The notes under the pieces are model-generated. The model had not been told where the DNA came from and did not search any database. It saw only the letters and a list, made by a program, of their open reading frames with translations. The position numbers were made by a program, and so were the translations under genes. Of a stretch of 64,000 bases of DNA, positions 26,438-34,132 are shown piece by piece. Source of the DNA: Lachnospiraceae bacterium (GTDB lineage Bacteria > Bacillota > Clostridia > Lachnospirales > Lachnospiraceae). The stretch is from NCBI GenBank assembly GCA_023663945.1, contig JAMPGL010000016.1:1-64000 (forward strand), given 5' to 3'. Within the stretch, counting starts at the first letter, position 1; every line of letters begins with the position of its first letter.

Positions 26438-26442
26438 TCAAC
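26414..26442 (-). promoter_or_regulatory. marR-MATE promoter
   Basis: TTGACA (26442-26437) and TATTAT (26419-26414) on the minus strand with 17 bases between. The operator is centred on the -10 region. Confidence 0.8.
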
Positions 26443-26614
26443 AGATTAATCAAAAATTTTGCAACTGTTCAAGCATGCTTTCCTTAACATATATAACTTC
26501 CCCACATTCAATCCGAAATAATCTATAAATATCTGTAGACTAACTGAAAATGGTTTGATACAATAAAAAACGTCAATTCGCACGAACAGTCAGTGAAAAA
26601 GGAGAAATTTAAAT

Positions 26615-28183
26615 ATGTTCCATTTTGGATTTTCCTATGTAGGGCTTATCTATCTATTGATGCTGTTTATCCCTAATATCATTTGGACAAAACATAAACC
26701 TGTAGATTATGAACAATACGCCCAGCAGGAAAGCAAAGTTTTACAAATCATAGAAAAGAGTGGTGAAGTATTAGTCTGCTGTTGTGTATTAATATTTTCT
26801 GATTTCAACATAAGGCTTAATTCTATTTGGAGCATATGGTTATTAATTTCATTTATGCTGATGCTTTTGTATGAAATTTACTGGATTAAATATTTCCAAA
26901 GTGAAAAAGGAATGTCTGATTTTTATAGGAGTATTTGCGGGATTCCGGTTGCAGGAGCAACATTGCCGGTGTGTGCATTTATTTTGCTTGGCGTGTATGG
27001 GAGTAATGTATTCCTTATCATTTCAACAATCATTCTGGGAGTCGGGCATATAGGCATTCATGCGGGTCACTATAAAAATTTATCTAAAAACACAAAAAAG
27101 AAAAATATTTTCATTCGTATTATAAAAGGCGTTGTCTGCATCATCCTTTTCATTCTTTTGTGCATTGCTGTTGTAATTATCGGATGCCGGAATTTTAATT
27201 ATATTGATTCGTATATCAATAATGACAAAGGCGTAAACGAAGGGACATATGTTTCCCTTGGCGGTCAAGAGCAATATCTGCTTATTCAGGGCGAAGATAC
27301 TGCAAACCCTGTTATTATATGGCTGCACGGCGGTCCTGCAGGCCCGGAATCATTTGTAAATTATACTTTTCAGAAACATCTTGCAGAAGATTATACCTTT
27401 ATAAACTGGGATCAGAGAGGCTGCGGAAGAACTTATTTTCATAACGCAGATAAAGATGCTTCAAACGAAACAGTTTCCTTTGAGCAGGCTCAAGCCGACT
27501 TAGATGCCCTGGTGGATTATGCCTGCAATCGTTTTCATGTGGAAAAAGTAATTATTGTCGGACATTCTTACGGAACAATGTTGGGAAGTCAGTATGTGCT
27601 GAATCATCCGGAAAAGGTTTTGGCTTATGTCGGCGTTGGTCAGGTCGTTACAATGGAAAGCGATATTTACAGCTATGAAGATGCACTGGCAAAAGCAATT
27701 GCATTAGGTGATGATACACAAGAAATGGAAGCTGTTTATCAGAAATATATGGAAGATCGGTCACTTGTTACTATGATGGATTTAAGGAATTATACAAGCG
27801 AATATCATGTGGCAAAGAAGGCTGCCAATACCATCTGGGAAGGAATCACTTCACCTTATATGGGCGTTGACGATGTTCGATGGTTTTTGAAGCAGGCAGG
27901 AAATTTGGAAGAATATCTTTCCCTGAATAAGCAGTTATTTGATTATATAACAGCAGCAGATGTGCGCGACTACGGACTGGCGTATCAGGTGCCTGTGGGA
28001 TTTATTACCGGTTCTGATGACTGGACAACACCGAGCAAATATGTGGAGGATTATTATAACGCAATCAATGCACCCCAAAAACAGTTTTTTCTGCTGGAAG
28101 AATGCGGTCATACGCCGCAATTTGATTCTCCTGTGGAATTTTGCAGTATCTTAAAGAAGATGCTGGATATGAAGCCGGACTAG
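26615..28183 (+). CDS. membrane-anchored alpha/beta hydrolase, prolyl aminopeptidase-like
   Basis: 522 residues in two parts. Residues 1-205 have about six hydrophobic segments. Residues 215-522 form an alpha/beta hydrolase: oxyanion motif WLHGGPAGPES near 237, WDQRGCGRT near 263, nucleophile elbow VGHSYGTMLG near 311, and a C-terminal GHTPQFDSP with the likely catalytic His. HGGPG-type motifs are typical of proline iminopeptidases. The hydrolase may face outside or inside; membrane topology is not resolved. AAAGGAG lies upstream of the ATG. Confidence 0.8.
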   Translation: MFHFGFSYVGLIYLLMLFIPNIIWTKHKPVDYEQYAQQESKVLQIIEKSGEVLVCCCVLIFSDFNIRLNSIWSIWLLISFMLMLLYEIYWIKYFQSEKGMSDFYRSICGIPVAGATLPVCAFILLGVYGSNVFLIISTIILGVGHIGIHAGHYKNLSKNTKKKNIFIRIIKGVVCIILFILLCIAVVIIGCRNFNYIDSYINNDKGVNEGTYVSLGGQEQYLLIQGEDTANPVIIWLHGGPAGPESFVNYTFQKHLAEDYTFINWDQRGCGRTYFHNADKDASNETVSFEQAQADLDALVDYACNRFHVEKVIIVGHSYGTMLGSQYVLNHPEKVLAYVGVGQVVTMESDIYSYEDALAKAIALGDDTQEMEAVYQKYMEDRSLVTMMDLRNYTSEYHVAKKAANTIWEGITSPYMGVDDVRWFLKQAGNLEEYLSLNKQLFDYITAADVRDYGLAYQVPVGFITGSDDWTTPSKYVEDYYNAINAPQKQFFLLEECGHTPQFDSPVEFCSILKKMLDMKPD

Positions 28184-28210
28184 AAACCGGAATCAAAATT
28201 CTAATCCAAA

Positions 28211-28246
28211 CCTGCCGAAAATCAGACTTTTTGACTTTTCGGCAGG
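28211..28246. terminator. bidirectional terminator between hydrolase and nth
   Basis: CCTGCCGAAAA at 28211-28221 pairs perfectly with TTTTCGGCAGG at 28236-28246. The T/A stretches serve both convergent genes. Confidence 0.8.
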
Positions 28247-28289
28247 TCGCTGATGCTGTGCGGAACACGTAAAGCGAAGCCTATTTCCA

Positions 28290-28934
28290 TCAGATGCCAA
28301 CCTTCCCGCAAATGTCTTTCAAACAGCATTTATCGCAATAAGGTTTGGTTCGTGCAGTGCACACCTCTCGTCCATGATACACCAACCGGTGACAGAAATC
28401 ACTCCCTTCCTCAGGCGGAATAATCTTCCACAATTCCATTTCCACCTTCTTCGGTTCCTTAATCCCGTCTACCAGCCCCATGCGGTTAACCAGCCGGATG
28501 CAGTGGGTATCGGTCACAATGGCAGGCTTTCCAAACACATCTCCCATGATTAGATTTGCACTTTTGCGCCCTACTCCCGGCAATGCCAGCAGCGCATCAA
28601 AATCCTCCGGCACCCTGCCGTGATATTTCTCCTTCAATACCTTCATGCAGGTGCTGATGTCTCTCGCTTTGCTGTGTCCAAGTCCGCAGGGCTTAACAAT
28701 CTCTTCAATCTCTTCTACCTTTGCCTCTGCCAAAGATTCCACATCGGGAAATTTGGCATACAAATCCTGCACCACTACATTAACCCTTGCATCCGTGCAC
28801 TGCGCCGCCAGCCGAACGCTTACCAGAAGCTTCCATGCCTGATTGTAGTCCAGTGTGCATCCTGCATCCGGATATTCCTTTTTCAATCTTTCTATAATTT
28901 CCAGTGCAAGCTTTTCTTTCGCTGTCTTTTTCAT
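28290..28934 (-). CDS. nth: endonuclease III
   Basis: A 214-residue base-excision glycosylase/AP lyase for oxidised pyrimidines. The helix-hairpin-helix LPGVGRKSANLIMG includes the catalytic Lys near residue 121; the catalytic Asp is in VTDTHCIRL near 140. The C-terminal iron-sulfur cluster Cys pattern reads CTARTKPYCDKCCLKDIC. The normal AQ(A)TD helix is AAQCTDARVN here. Separate transcription unit with lepB upstream by about 80 bases. Confidence 0.95.
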   Translation of the reverse strand: MKKTAKEKLALEIIERLKKEYPDAGCTLDYNQAWKLLVSVRLAAQCTDARVNVVVQDLYAKFPDVESLAEAKVEEIEEIVKPCGLGHSKARDISTCMKVLKEKYHGRVPEDFDALLALPGVGRKSANLIMGDVFGKPAIVTDTHCIRLVNRMGLVDGIKEPKKVEMELWKIIPPEEGSDFCHRLVYHGREVCTARTKPYCDKCCLKDICGKVGI

Positions 28935-29012
28935 CCTGTGTTCTCCCCTTCGTTATCCTGATCCCATATAGAAAATGACAAATAAATTTGCTGTTTTCTA
29001 TAACATTATCAC

Positions 29013-29546
29013 TCATTCCTTCTGCCACAGCCACTTCAGCTCCGGAAAATACTCAAATTCTGCTCTGCCTGCGATTTCCTTTTTTTCCACAAAGGAATCT
29101 GTCCAATATCGGGAATCCCAGGAATTATTCCGATTATCCCCCATAACAAAATAAGAATCTTCCGGTACTAGGAACGGACCAAATTCTCCTTCCATCGGCT
29201 CTTTTAAATAATTTTCCTCAAGAACCTCGCCGTCTATGTAAACTTTCCCGTCTTTCCCGAGTACTGTCTCCCCCGGCAGTCCGATAATACGCTTTAAATA
29301 GTTGGTTTTCCCATCATCCGGAAAAAGAAAGGAAATGATATCTCCGCGCTTCGGTTCCTCACTAATGTAGGCAAGCCGATTGATAATAATACGGCTCTCC
29401 GGCATTATGGTATTTTCCATGGAACCAGTCGGAACCTGAGCATTGGCAATTAACTTATTACTGATCAGAAACCCAAATACCAACGCTGTAAGCATGACCC
29501 TTGACCAGTCTAATATCTCCAGCAGTATTTCTTTTTTCTTTCTCAT
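29013..29546 (-). CDS. lepB: signal peptidase I
   Basis: 177 residues starting MRKKKEILLEILDWSRV, GGAGG five bases upstream. One N-terminal membrane anchor at about 13-35. The Ser nucleophile is in VPTGSMENTI near residue 47 and the Lys general base in YLKRIIGLPGE near residue 88; box E MGDNRNNSWDSRYW follows. It cleaves signal peptides of exported proteins outside the membrane. Confidence 0.95.
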   Translation of the reverse strand: MRKKKEILLEILDWSRVMLTALVFGFLISNKLIANAQVPTGSMENTIMPESRIIINRLAYISEEPKRGDIISFLFPDDGKTNYLKRIIGLPGETVLGKDGKVYIDGEVLEENYLKEPMEGEFGPFLVPEDSYFVMGDNRNNSWDSRYWTDSFVEKKEIAGRAEFEYFPELKWLWQKE

Positions 29547-29640
29547 TTTTCCTCCCTGTCTGCGCAATCAGCCTAATTCAATATAAATATTATACCAGAG
29601 CCGCCCAAGATCGCAACGCCATTTTTCTTCCTTTTCAAAA

Positions 29641-29734
29641 AAGCAGGGTATTCCTTCACATGCTCCCGCCTAAGTGACAAGCCTTCATACTTCCACCTGC
29701 CTGCTTAGACGGGGCACATCGGGATACCCTGCTT
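29641..29734 (-). terminator. long two-part stem after hsp20, terminator or small RNA
   Basis: AAGCAGGGTATTCC at 29641-29654 pairs with GGGATACCCTGCTT at 29721-29734, and an inner stem pairs 29662-29674 with 29704-29715. On the minus strand the structure ends in GCTTTTTTG. At about 94 bases it is much longer than a normal terminator. Confidence 0.6.
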
Positions 29735-29766
29735 ATCTGCTGGTCCAATCACTTTTCTAACAAAAA

Positions 29767-30213
29767 TTAACCTTCAATGGCAATTCTCTTTGATTCTTCT
29801 ACTTCTTTTGCATCTCTTTTGGGCACGGAAAGCTTCAAAAGCCCGTCTTCAAACCTGGCTTTGATGTCCTCCTCCCTAATTTCTTCTCCTACATAAAAGC
29901 TCCTCGAACAGCTTCCGTAATAACGTTCTCTGCGGATATAGCTGCCGTTTTCTTCCGTGTCATTGTTTGCTTCTCTTTCTGCTTTGACAGTCAGACAGCC
30001 GTTCGTGAGATCCGCCGAAATCTCATCCTTTTTGTAACCGGGAAGGTCAATTGCAATCTCGTAACCGCTGTCCGTTTCCCTGACATCCGTGCTCATCATG
30101 TTCTTCAGGGAACCTTTGCGCGCCATATCCTTCCTTCCGAAAAAGTCATCATCAAACGGAAAATTCATCATCTCGTCAAATAAATTATCTCTAAAAATAC
30201 TGGGCATCATCAT
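29767..30213 (-). CDS. Hsp20/alpha-crystallin small heat shock protein
   Basis: 148 residues with an alpha-crystallin domain from about 45 to 140: DVRETDSGYEIAIDLPGYKKDEI, then LTVKAEREANNDTEENGSYIRRERYYGSCSRSFYVGEEI and the GLLKLSVPK motif near the C-terminus. The short C-terminal tail ESKRIAIEG provides the I-x-I-like anchor. An ATP-independent chaperone holding unfolded proteins. CIRCE upstream indicates HrcA control. Confidence 0.95.
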   Translation of the reverse strand: MMMPSIFRDNLFDEMMNFPFDDDFFGRKDMARKGSLKNMMSTDVRETDSGYEIAIDLPGYKKDEISADLTNGCLTVKAEREANNDTEENGSYIRRERYYGSCSRSFYVGEEIREEDIKARFEDGLLKLSVPKRDAKEVEESKRIAIEG

Positions 30214-30317
30214 AAATCATTCCTCCATTTCCTCTGCTGTTTTGATACAGCTAATATATTATTTGCAAATATGAGAAAGAATATGATTTATCTTTATTCT
30301 TTCTTTGTTATACAAAT

Positions 30318-30346
30318 AATATAACACATAGAATTAGCACTGTCAA
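30318..30346 (-). promoter_or_regulatory. hsp20 promoter
   Basis: TTGACA (30346-30341) and TATATT (30323-30318) on the minus strand, 17 bases apart. The -35 lies inside the CIRCE spacer. Confidence 0.8.
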
Positions 30347-30360
30347 CACGTGAGTGCTAA
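30334..30360. promoter_or_regulatory. CIRCE operator
   Basis: TTAGCACTG-N9-GAGTGCTAA matches the CIRCE consensus TTAGCACTC-N9-GAGTGCTAA with a single change. HrcA binds this element and represses heat-shock genes at normal temperature. Confidence 0.92.
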
Positions 30361-30409
30361 AATTTTAAAATAATTTATCTGACTTTATTATCTTTCTTCT
30401 AATCCATGT

Positions 30410-31729
30410 TTATTTGCCATTCTTACTGAGAAGGCACACCATCTCAATATCGTCGGTATAAGGAAACATATCAACCGCAGCCGCTTTTTTTAACTGATAA
30501 CCACTATCACACAAATATTTTAAATCCCTTGCCAAAGTCTGCGCATTGCAGGACACATAGACAATTTTCTTCGGCTTCAGCGTATTTAGCGCTTCAAGAA
30601 ACTTCTCACTGCTTCCGGTTCTTGGCGGATCCATCAGCACAACATCGACGCGCACTCCCTCCCGCGCCATATCCATTGCAAAATCACCGGCATCCGCCTG
30701 ATAAAACCGGACATTGGACAGTTGATTTTTCCTTGCCCCCTCTATGGCGTCCTTGACGGCATCCCGGTTTAGTTCCACTCCCATCACCTGCTTTGCCCGG
30801 GGCGATGCGATCATCCCAATAGTCCCCGTTCCACAATAAGCATCCAGTACCTGCTCTTTTCCGGTAAGCCCCGCATAAGCAATCGCCTTTTCATACAGCT
30901 TTTCCGCCTGAACGGGATTCACCTGATAAAACGCCTTAGGCGACAGCTTAAACCGCATTCCGCAGAGTTCATCTTCGATGCAACCGGGACCATAAATGAC
31001 CTGCTGGCGGTCTCCAAGCACCATGCTGGTCTTACGGTCGTTTACATTAACCACCACGGTTGTAATCTCCGGATGCTCTTTTAAAAGCGCTTTAACAAAA
31101 TTATTTTTGGATGGCAGGATGGGGGAGCGAAGCACCAGAATCACCATAATCTGCCCCGTTGCATATCCTGTTCTGACCAGCACATGACGAAGCAGACCGT
31201 AACCGGTATCCTCGTCATAAACCTTAATCTTAAAAGATTTCAGAAGTCCCCTGATAGTGCCTATGATTGCATCCGCCTTTTCATCTTCCAAAAGACAGCT
31301 CTCCACCGGAACAATCTTGTGCGTCCCATTCTGATAAATTCCTGAAATGATATTTCCCTTACGGTCCCTTCCAAAAACAGCATGAACCTTACAGCGGTAA
31401 TGGAGAGGATCTTTCATGCCGATTATTTCTTCCACCTTTCCATAAGGAGCGAGAAGCTTCGCCGCCTGTTCCTTTTTCCACTTAAGCTGCCTGCTGTAGT
31501 CCATATACAAAAGCTGACAGCCCCCGCACTTTTTTGATACGGGACAAAGTACCGCTCCTTTTCCCTTTTTCTCTTTTTCGTTTCCTTCTTTTCTATTTTC
31601 CTCTTTTCTGCTTTCTCCTTTTTTGCTTTCTCCCTTTTTGTTTTCTCCTTTTTTGCTTTCTCCCTTTTTGTTTTCTTTCTGCCCGTATACTTCTTTCTTT
31701 TTTTCTTCTCTTTTTTCTTCTTTTTTCAT
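30410..31729 (-). CDS. rlmD: 23S rRNA (uracil-5-)-methyltransferase RlmD/RlmCD-type
   Basis: About 439 residues from MKKEEKREEKK; GGAGGAGAG precedes this ATG directly, while a longer frame starts 25 codons upstream. Residues about 1-60 are a Lys/Glu repeat tail. Then come the iron-sulfur Cys motif CPVSKKCGGC, a central TrmA-like part, SAM motif DAYCGTGTIGM, DPPRTG, and SCNAQTLARD holding the catalytic Cys. Equivalent proteins methylate U747/U1939 in 23S rRNA. The N-terminal tail replaces the TRAM domain position and is probably disordered. Confidence 0.9.
   Translation of the reverse strand: MKKEEKREEKKKEVYGQKENKKGESKKGENKKGESKKGESRKEENRKEGNEKEKKGKGAVLCPVSKKCGGCQLLYMDYSRQLKWKKEQAAKLLAPYGKVEEIIGMKDPLHYRCKVHAVFGRDRKGNIISGIYQNGTHKIVPVESCLLEDEKADAIIGTIRGLLKSFKIKVYDEDTGYGLLRHVLVRTGYATGQIMVILVLRSPILPSKNNFVKALLKEHPEITTVVVNVNDRKTSMVLGDRQQVIYGPGCIEDELCGMRFKLSPKAFYQVNPVQAEKLYEKAIAYAGLTGKEQVLDAYCGTGTIGMIASPRAKQVMGVELNRDAVKDAIEGARKNQLSNVRFYQADAGDFAMDMAREGVRVDVVLMDPPRTGSSEKFLEALNTLKPKKIVYVSCNAQTLARDLKYLCDSGYQLKKAAAVDMFPYTDDIEMVCLLSKNGK
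31593..31720 (-). repeat. 15/30-bp tandem repeat in the rlmD 5' region
   Basis: Repeats on the plus strand of the form CTCCTTTTTTGCTTTC alternating with TCCCTTTTTGTTTT encode KKGEN/KKGES units. Two full 30-base repeats and several partial ones are visible. Confidence 0.75.
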
Positions 31730-31847
31730 CTCTCCTCCTGCTTTTTCGGTCAATATCCCCGCTGCAAACAAATCTTTGGCATAGAGCGTTGGCCTTCGCG
31801 GCATTCGCCGGCTGTCTGCGCAGGCACGGCGTCTGGCTCACTGCCTG

Positions 31848-31880
31848 CAAAAAAAGAGAACCCTGCTCTCAGGATTCTCT
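31848..31880 (-). terminator. terminator after the 31887-32177 gene
   Basis: AGAGAATCCTG pairs with CAGGGTTCTCT and is followed on the minus strand by TTTTTTTG. It lies just past the stop at 31887 and separates this gene from rlmD. Confidence 0.85.
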
Positions 31881-31886
31881 GGAACT

Positions 31887-32177
31887 TCATGAATCTTCTT
31901 TTGTCTTTCTAATCTTGACCGCTTCCATCCCCTGAACAAGCTGTGTTGCCCTCTCAATATCCGCTTCATTGATATGAATGACAAATATATTCTTTTCCTT
32001 TTTTCTGTCCGCGCCAAATACTCTGGAAAAAAAAGGACGCTCCTGCCACTCAATAAAATAGGAAATTCTATTCTTTAAAAAAAGCTTTTCCAATTTCTCC
32101 TTGCTTTCCTGGTCATATACCCTGCAAAAGGGCACCTCCCTGTTAAATCTCTGGTTATCAAAAACCAACGTTGTCAT
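31887..32177 (-). CDS. conserved hypothetical protein
   Basis: 96 residues starting MTTLVFDNQRFNREVPFCRVYDQESKEKLEKLFLKNRISYFIEW, with GGGGAG upstream. The body ends IHINEADIERATQLVQGMEAVKI, which recalls short alpha-beta signalling-type domains such as DUF2007 but without firm support. No signal or membrane part. It has its own strong terminator. Confidence 0.65.
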   Translation of the reverse strand: MTTLVFDNQRFNREVPFCRVYDQESKEKLEKLFLKNRISYFIEWQERPFFSRVFGADRKKEKNIFVIHINEADIERATQLVQGMEAVKIRKTKEDS

Positions 32178-32277
32178 CTGCTGTCTCCCCTGCCATTTGA
32201 TATTGCGTTATGTTAACTTCTTTTATTATAATTCACTACCCTATATCTTTTCAACAGGAAAATGAAATTTTTTGGAT

Positions 32278-32571
32278 TTATAGTGCCATTCTCTTTGAAA
32301 GCTCCCACAACGATTTCTGCTCTGTGTACTGTTCGTTCAGCCAATCCGCCGCCTGCATAACTCCTTCCGCAGAGAATGGAAATTCCTTCCGCTGCTTCTT
32401 CGCCTCCTCCGTCTTAGCATAACAATAGGGCTCCGGCCAAATAATCACTTCCAGAACTTCTCCCTCTCCGCCCTCTTTCTTTTTGAGCATATACCGCATC
32501 CCATCCATGCTGGCGGAATACTCTTCCTTCTTCACATAATTGAAAATGTGAAATTTATCTTTCTCTATCAT
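32278..32571 (-). CDS. conserved hypothetical protein
   Basis: 97 residues starting MIEKDKFHIFNYVKKEEYSASMDGMRYMLKKKEG. Aromatic-rich middle (VIIWPEPYCYAKTEEAKK) and an amphipathic C-terminal half. Not recognised. The ribosome site is weak (AAAGG 13 bases upstream). Codon use resembles neighbouring core genes. Confidence 0.6.
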   Translation of the reverse strand: MIEKDKFHIFNYVKKEEYSASMDGMRYMLKKKEGGEGEVLEVIIWPEPYCYAKTEEAKKQRKEFPFSAEGVMQAADWLNEQYTEQKSLWELSKRMAL

Positions 32572-32613
32572 CTGCTTTTGTAAACCTTTCTGATTGATTG
32601 TATTAATTTCTTA

Positions 32614-32652
32614 ACTCAAATTTCCCATATTAAAAATGGGAGCTTGAGTTTC
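32614..32652. other. hairpin upstream of the tRNA gene
   Basis: AACTCAA pairs with TTGAGTT around an inner CCCAT/ATGGG stem. It lies between the divergent hypothetical gene and the tRNA promoter; role unclear. Confidence 0.4.
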
Positions 32653-32695
32653 TTATATAAACAAAAAGCCGGAAAAGCCATTTTCCAGAAAAGAG

Positions 32696-32724
32696 TTGAC
32701 AAACAAAACACCTGATGATAATAT
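32696..32724 (+). promoter_or_regulatory. tRNA promoter
   Basis: TTGACA at 32696-32701 and TAATAT at 32719-32724 with 17 bases between, about 29 bases before the tRNA 5' end. Confidence 0.65.
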
Positions 32725-32752
32725 ATAAATCGTGGTTCGATTATAGGAACAT

Positions 32753-32825
32753 CGGGGTGTGGCTCAGGTGGTAGAGCGCTACTTTAGGGAAGTAGAGGCC
32801 GCAAGTTCAAGTCTTGTCACTCCGA
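32753..32825 (+). tRNA. tRNA-Pro (anticodon AGG)
   Basis: A 73-base cloverleaf. Acceptor CGGGGTG pairs with CACTCCG, giving C1-G72 and A73, the bacterial tRNA-Pro identity. The D stem is GCTC/GAGC, the anticodon stem CTACT/AGTAG with loop TTAGGGA, so the anticodon is AGG with G37, reading CCU. The T arm is GCAAG-TTCAAGT-CTTGT. CCA is not encoded. A34 in tRNA-Pro is unusual in bacteria. Confidence 0.85.
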
Positions 32826-32830
32826 TTATC

Positions 32831-32876
32831 AAAACCGCTAAATGCATGCAGACTGTATTTAGCGGTTTTTCTTTTT
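32831..32876 (+). terminator. tRNA terminator
   Basis: AAAACCGCTAAAT at 32831-32843 pairs with ATTTAGCGGTTTT at 32857-32869, a 13-pair stem, followed by TTCTTTTT. Confidence 0.9.
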
Positions 32877-32929
32877 CGACTTCCCGCATAAGATTGATTC
32901 TAATATCCCACAATCTATCTCTGCTTTAA

Positions 32930-34114
32930 TTATGTCTTTCCTGCTTTCATCTTTTCCGCCGTCATCACAGACTCTTTGTTTCTCCTGTTTACATCATCGC
33001 GGAGCAGCACATAAACGGTAGAAAGCAAGGGAATGAACACCAGCATCCCAAGTACACCCATCAGGCTTCCGCCCACTGTCACGGCGGCAAGCACCCAGAT
33101 AGAGGGCAGTCCTACCGAGTTCCCGACCACGTGAGGATAAATCAGATTTCCCTCAATCTGTTGAAGAATGATAAACAGCACTACAAACCAAAGCGCCTTT
33201 ACCGGGTCATCCACCAGCATCAAAAAGGCTCCCACAAAGCATCCAATAAACGCGCCTACAATGGGAATGAGTGCCGTAAAGGCAATCAGCACTCCAATCA
33301 TCACCGCGTAGTCAAAGCCGAAAATCGTCATGCTCACCACGAACATTAAGCCAAGTATCACTGCCTCCGTGCACTGACCAGAGATAAAATTGCTGAAATT
33401 CTGATTAAGAAGCGCAAGCACCCTGCGGATGCTTTTGTAAAGCTTAGGCCTAGTGTACGCCGTCAAAAGCCTGTCAAACTGGTTTAACAGCTTTTCCTTC
33501 TGAATCAGCAGATAGATGGAAAAAATCAGCGCAATAAAGAAATTGACCGTATTGCTGATAATACTGCCCGCCACAGTAACGGTTGAAGAAAGCATGCTTC
33601 CCAGCCCATTTTTCAAAAAATTAATGACCATGTTAATTGCATCATCCCAATTGACCTCCGGCATTTCCAAGCTTTCAAGCCACGCGGACAACTGCGGATT
33701 TTCTTCAAAGACCACTTCAAGATACTGAATCAGATTCCCATAAAAAACAGGCAGTTTATTTGCCAATATTCCCACGGTCTCAATGAGCTGGGGAATTACC
33801 GTAATGAGAACTAATGTAACCACAAGAACAACCGAAAGGTATGCCATTATCAGGCTGATGCCTCTTCCCCACTTCTGCGCAAACTTTCCCGCCGGTCTGC
33901 CCCTGCGTCCGCTGAACAGCTTTTTCTCATAAAATCCCATAGGAATGTGGATGACAAAGGCAATCATCCCGCCTATCAGGAACGGCTTCATAATTCCAAG
34001 TACAAATAAGAATGCCGTGCACAAAAAGTCAAACTTCAGAAGCGCCAGAATCACAACTGCCGTAAAGAGAATCAAGCCTTTTATTTTTCTCATGTTTTTC
34101 TGATTTAAATTCAT
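32930..34114 (-). CDS. AI-2E family transporter
   Basis: 394 residues with about seven or eight hydrophobic segments. Typical blocks are GGMIAFVIHIPMGFYEKKLF near residue 45, PIVGAFIGCFVGAFLMLVDDPVKALWFVVLFIILQQIEGNLIYPHVVGNSVGLPSIWVLAAVTVGG near 290-350. Family members export autoinducer-2, ions or other solutes; the substrate here is not evident. GGGAG lies upstream of the ATG. pepD is 18 bases upstream. Confidence 0.9.
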   Translation of the reverse strand: MNLNQKNMRKIKGLILFTAVVILALLKFDFLCTAFLFVLGIMKPFLIGGMIAFVIHIPMGFYEKKLFSGRRGRPAGKFAQKWGRGISLIMAYLSVVLVVTLVLITVIPQLIETVGILANKLPVFYGNLIQYLEVVFEENPQLSAWLESLEMPEVNWDDAINMVINFLKNGLGSMLSSTVTVAGSIISNTVNFFIALIFSIYLLIQKEKLLNQFDRLLTAYTRPKLYKSIRRVLALLNQNFSNFISGQCTEAVILGLMFVVSMTIFGFDYAVMIGVLIAFTALIPIVGAFIGCFVGAFLMLVDDPVKALWFVVLFIILQQIEGNLIYPHVVGNSVGLPSIWVLAAVTVGGSLMGVLGMLVFIPLLSTVYVLLRDDVNRRNKESVMTAEKMKAGKT

Positions 34115-34132
34115 CTTTTTCTCCCTAAACGC

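Noticed and set aside
15748..28183. A complete antiphage defence island
   Set aside because: The AlbA_2 regulator, methyltransferase and PIN remnant are suggestive, but no restriction enzyme, Cas, CBASS, retron or other complete defence set is present.
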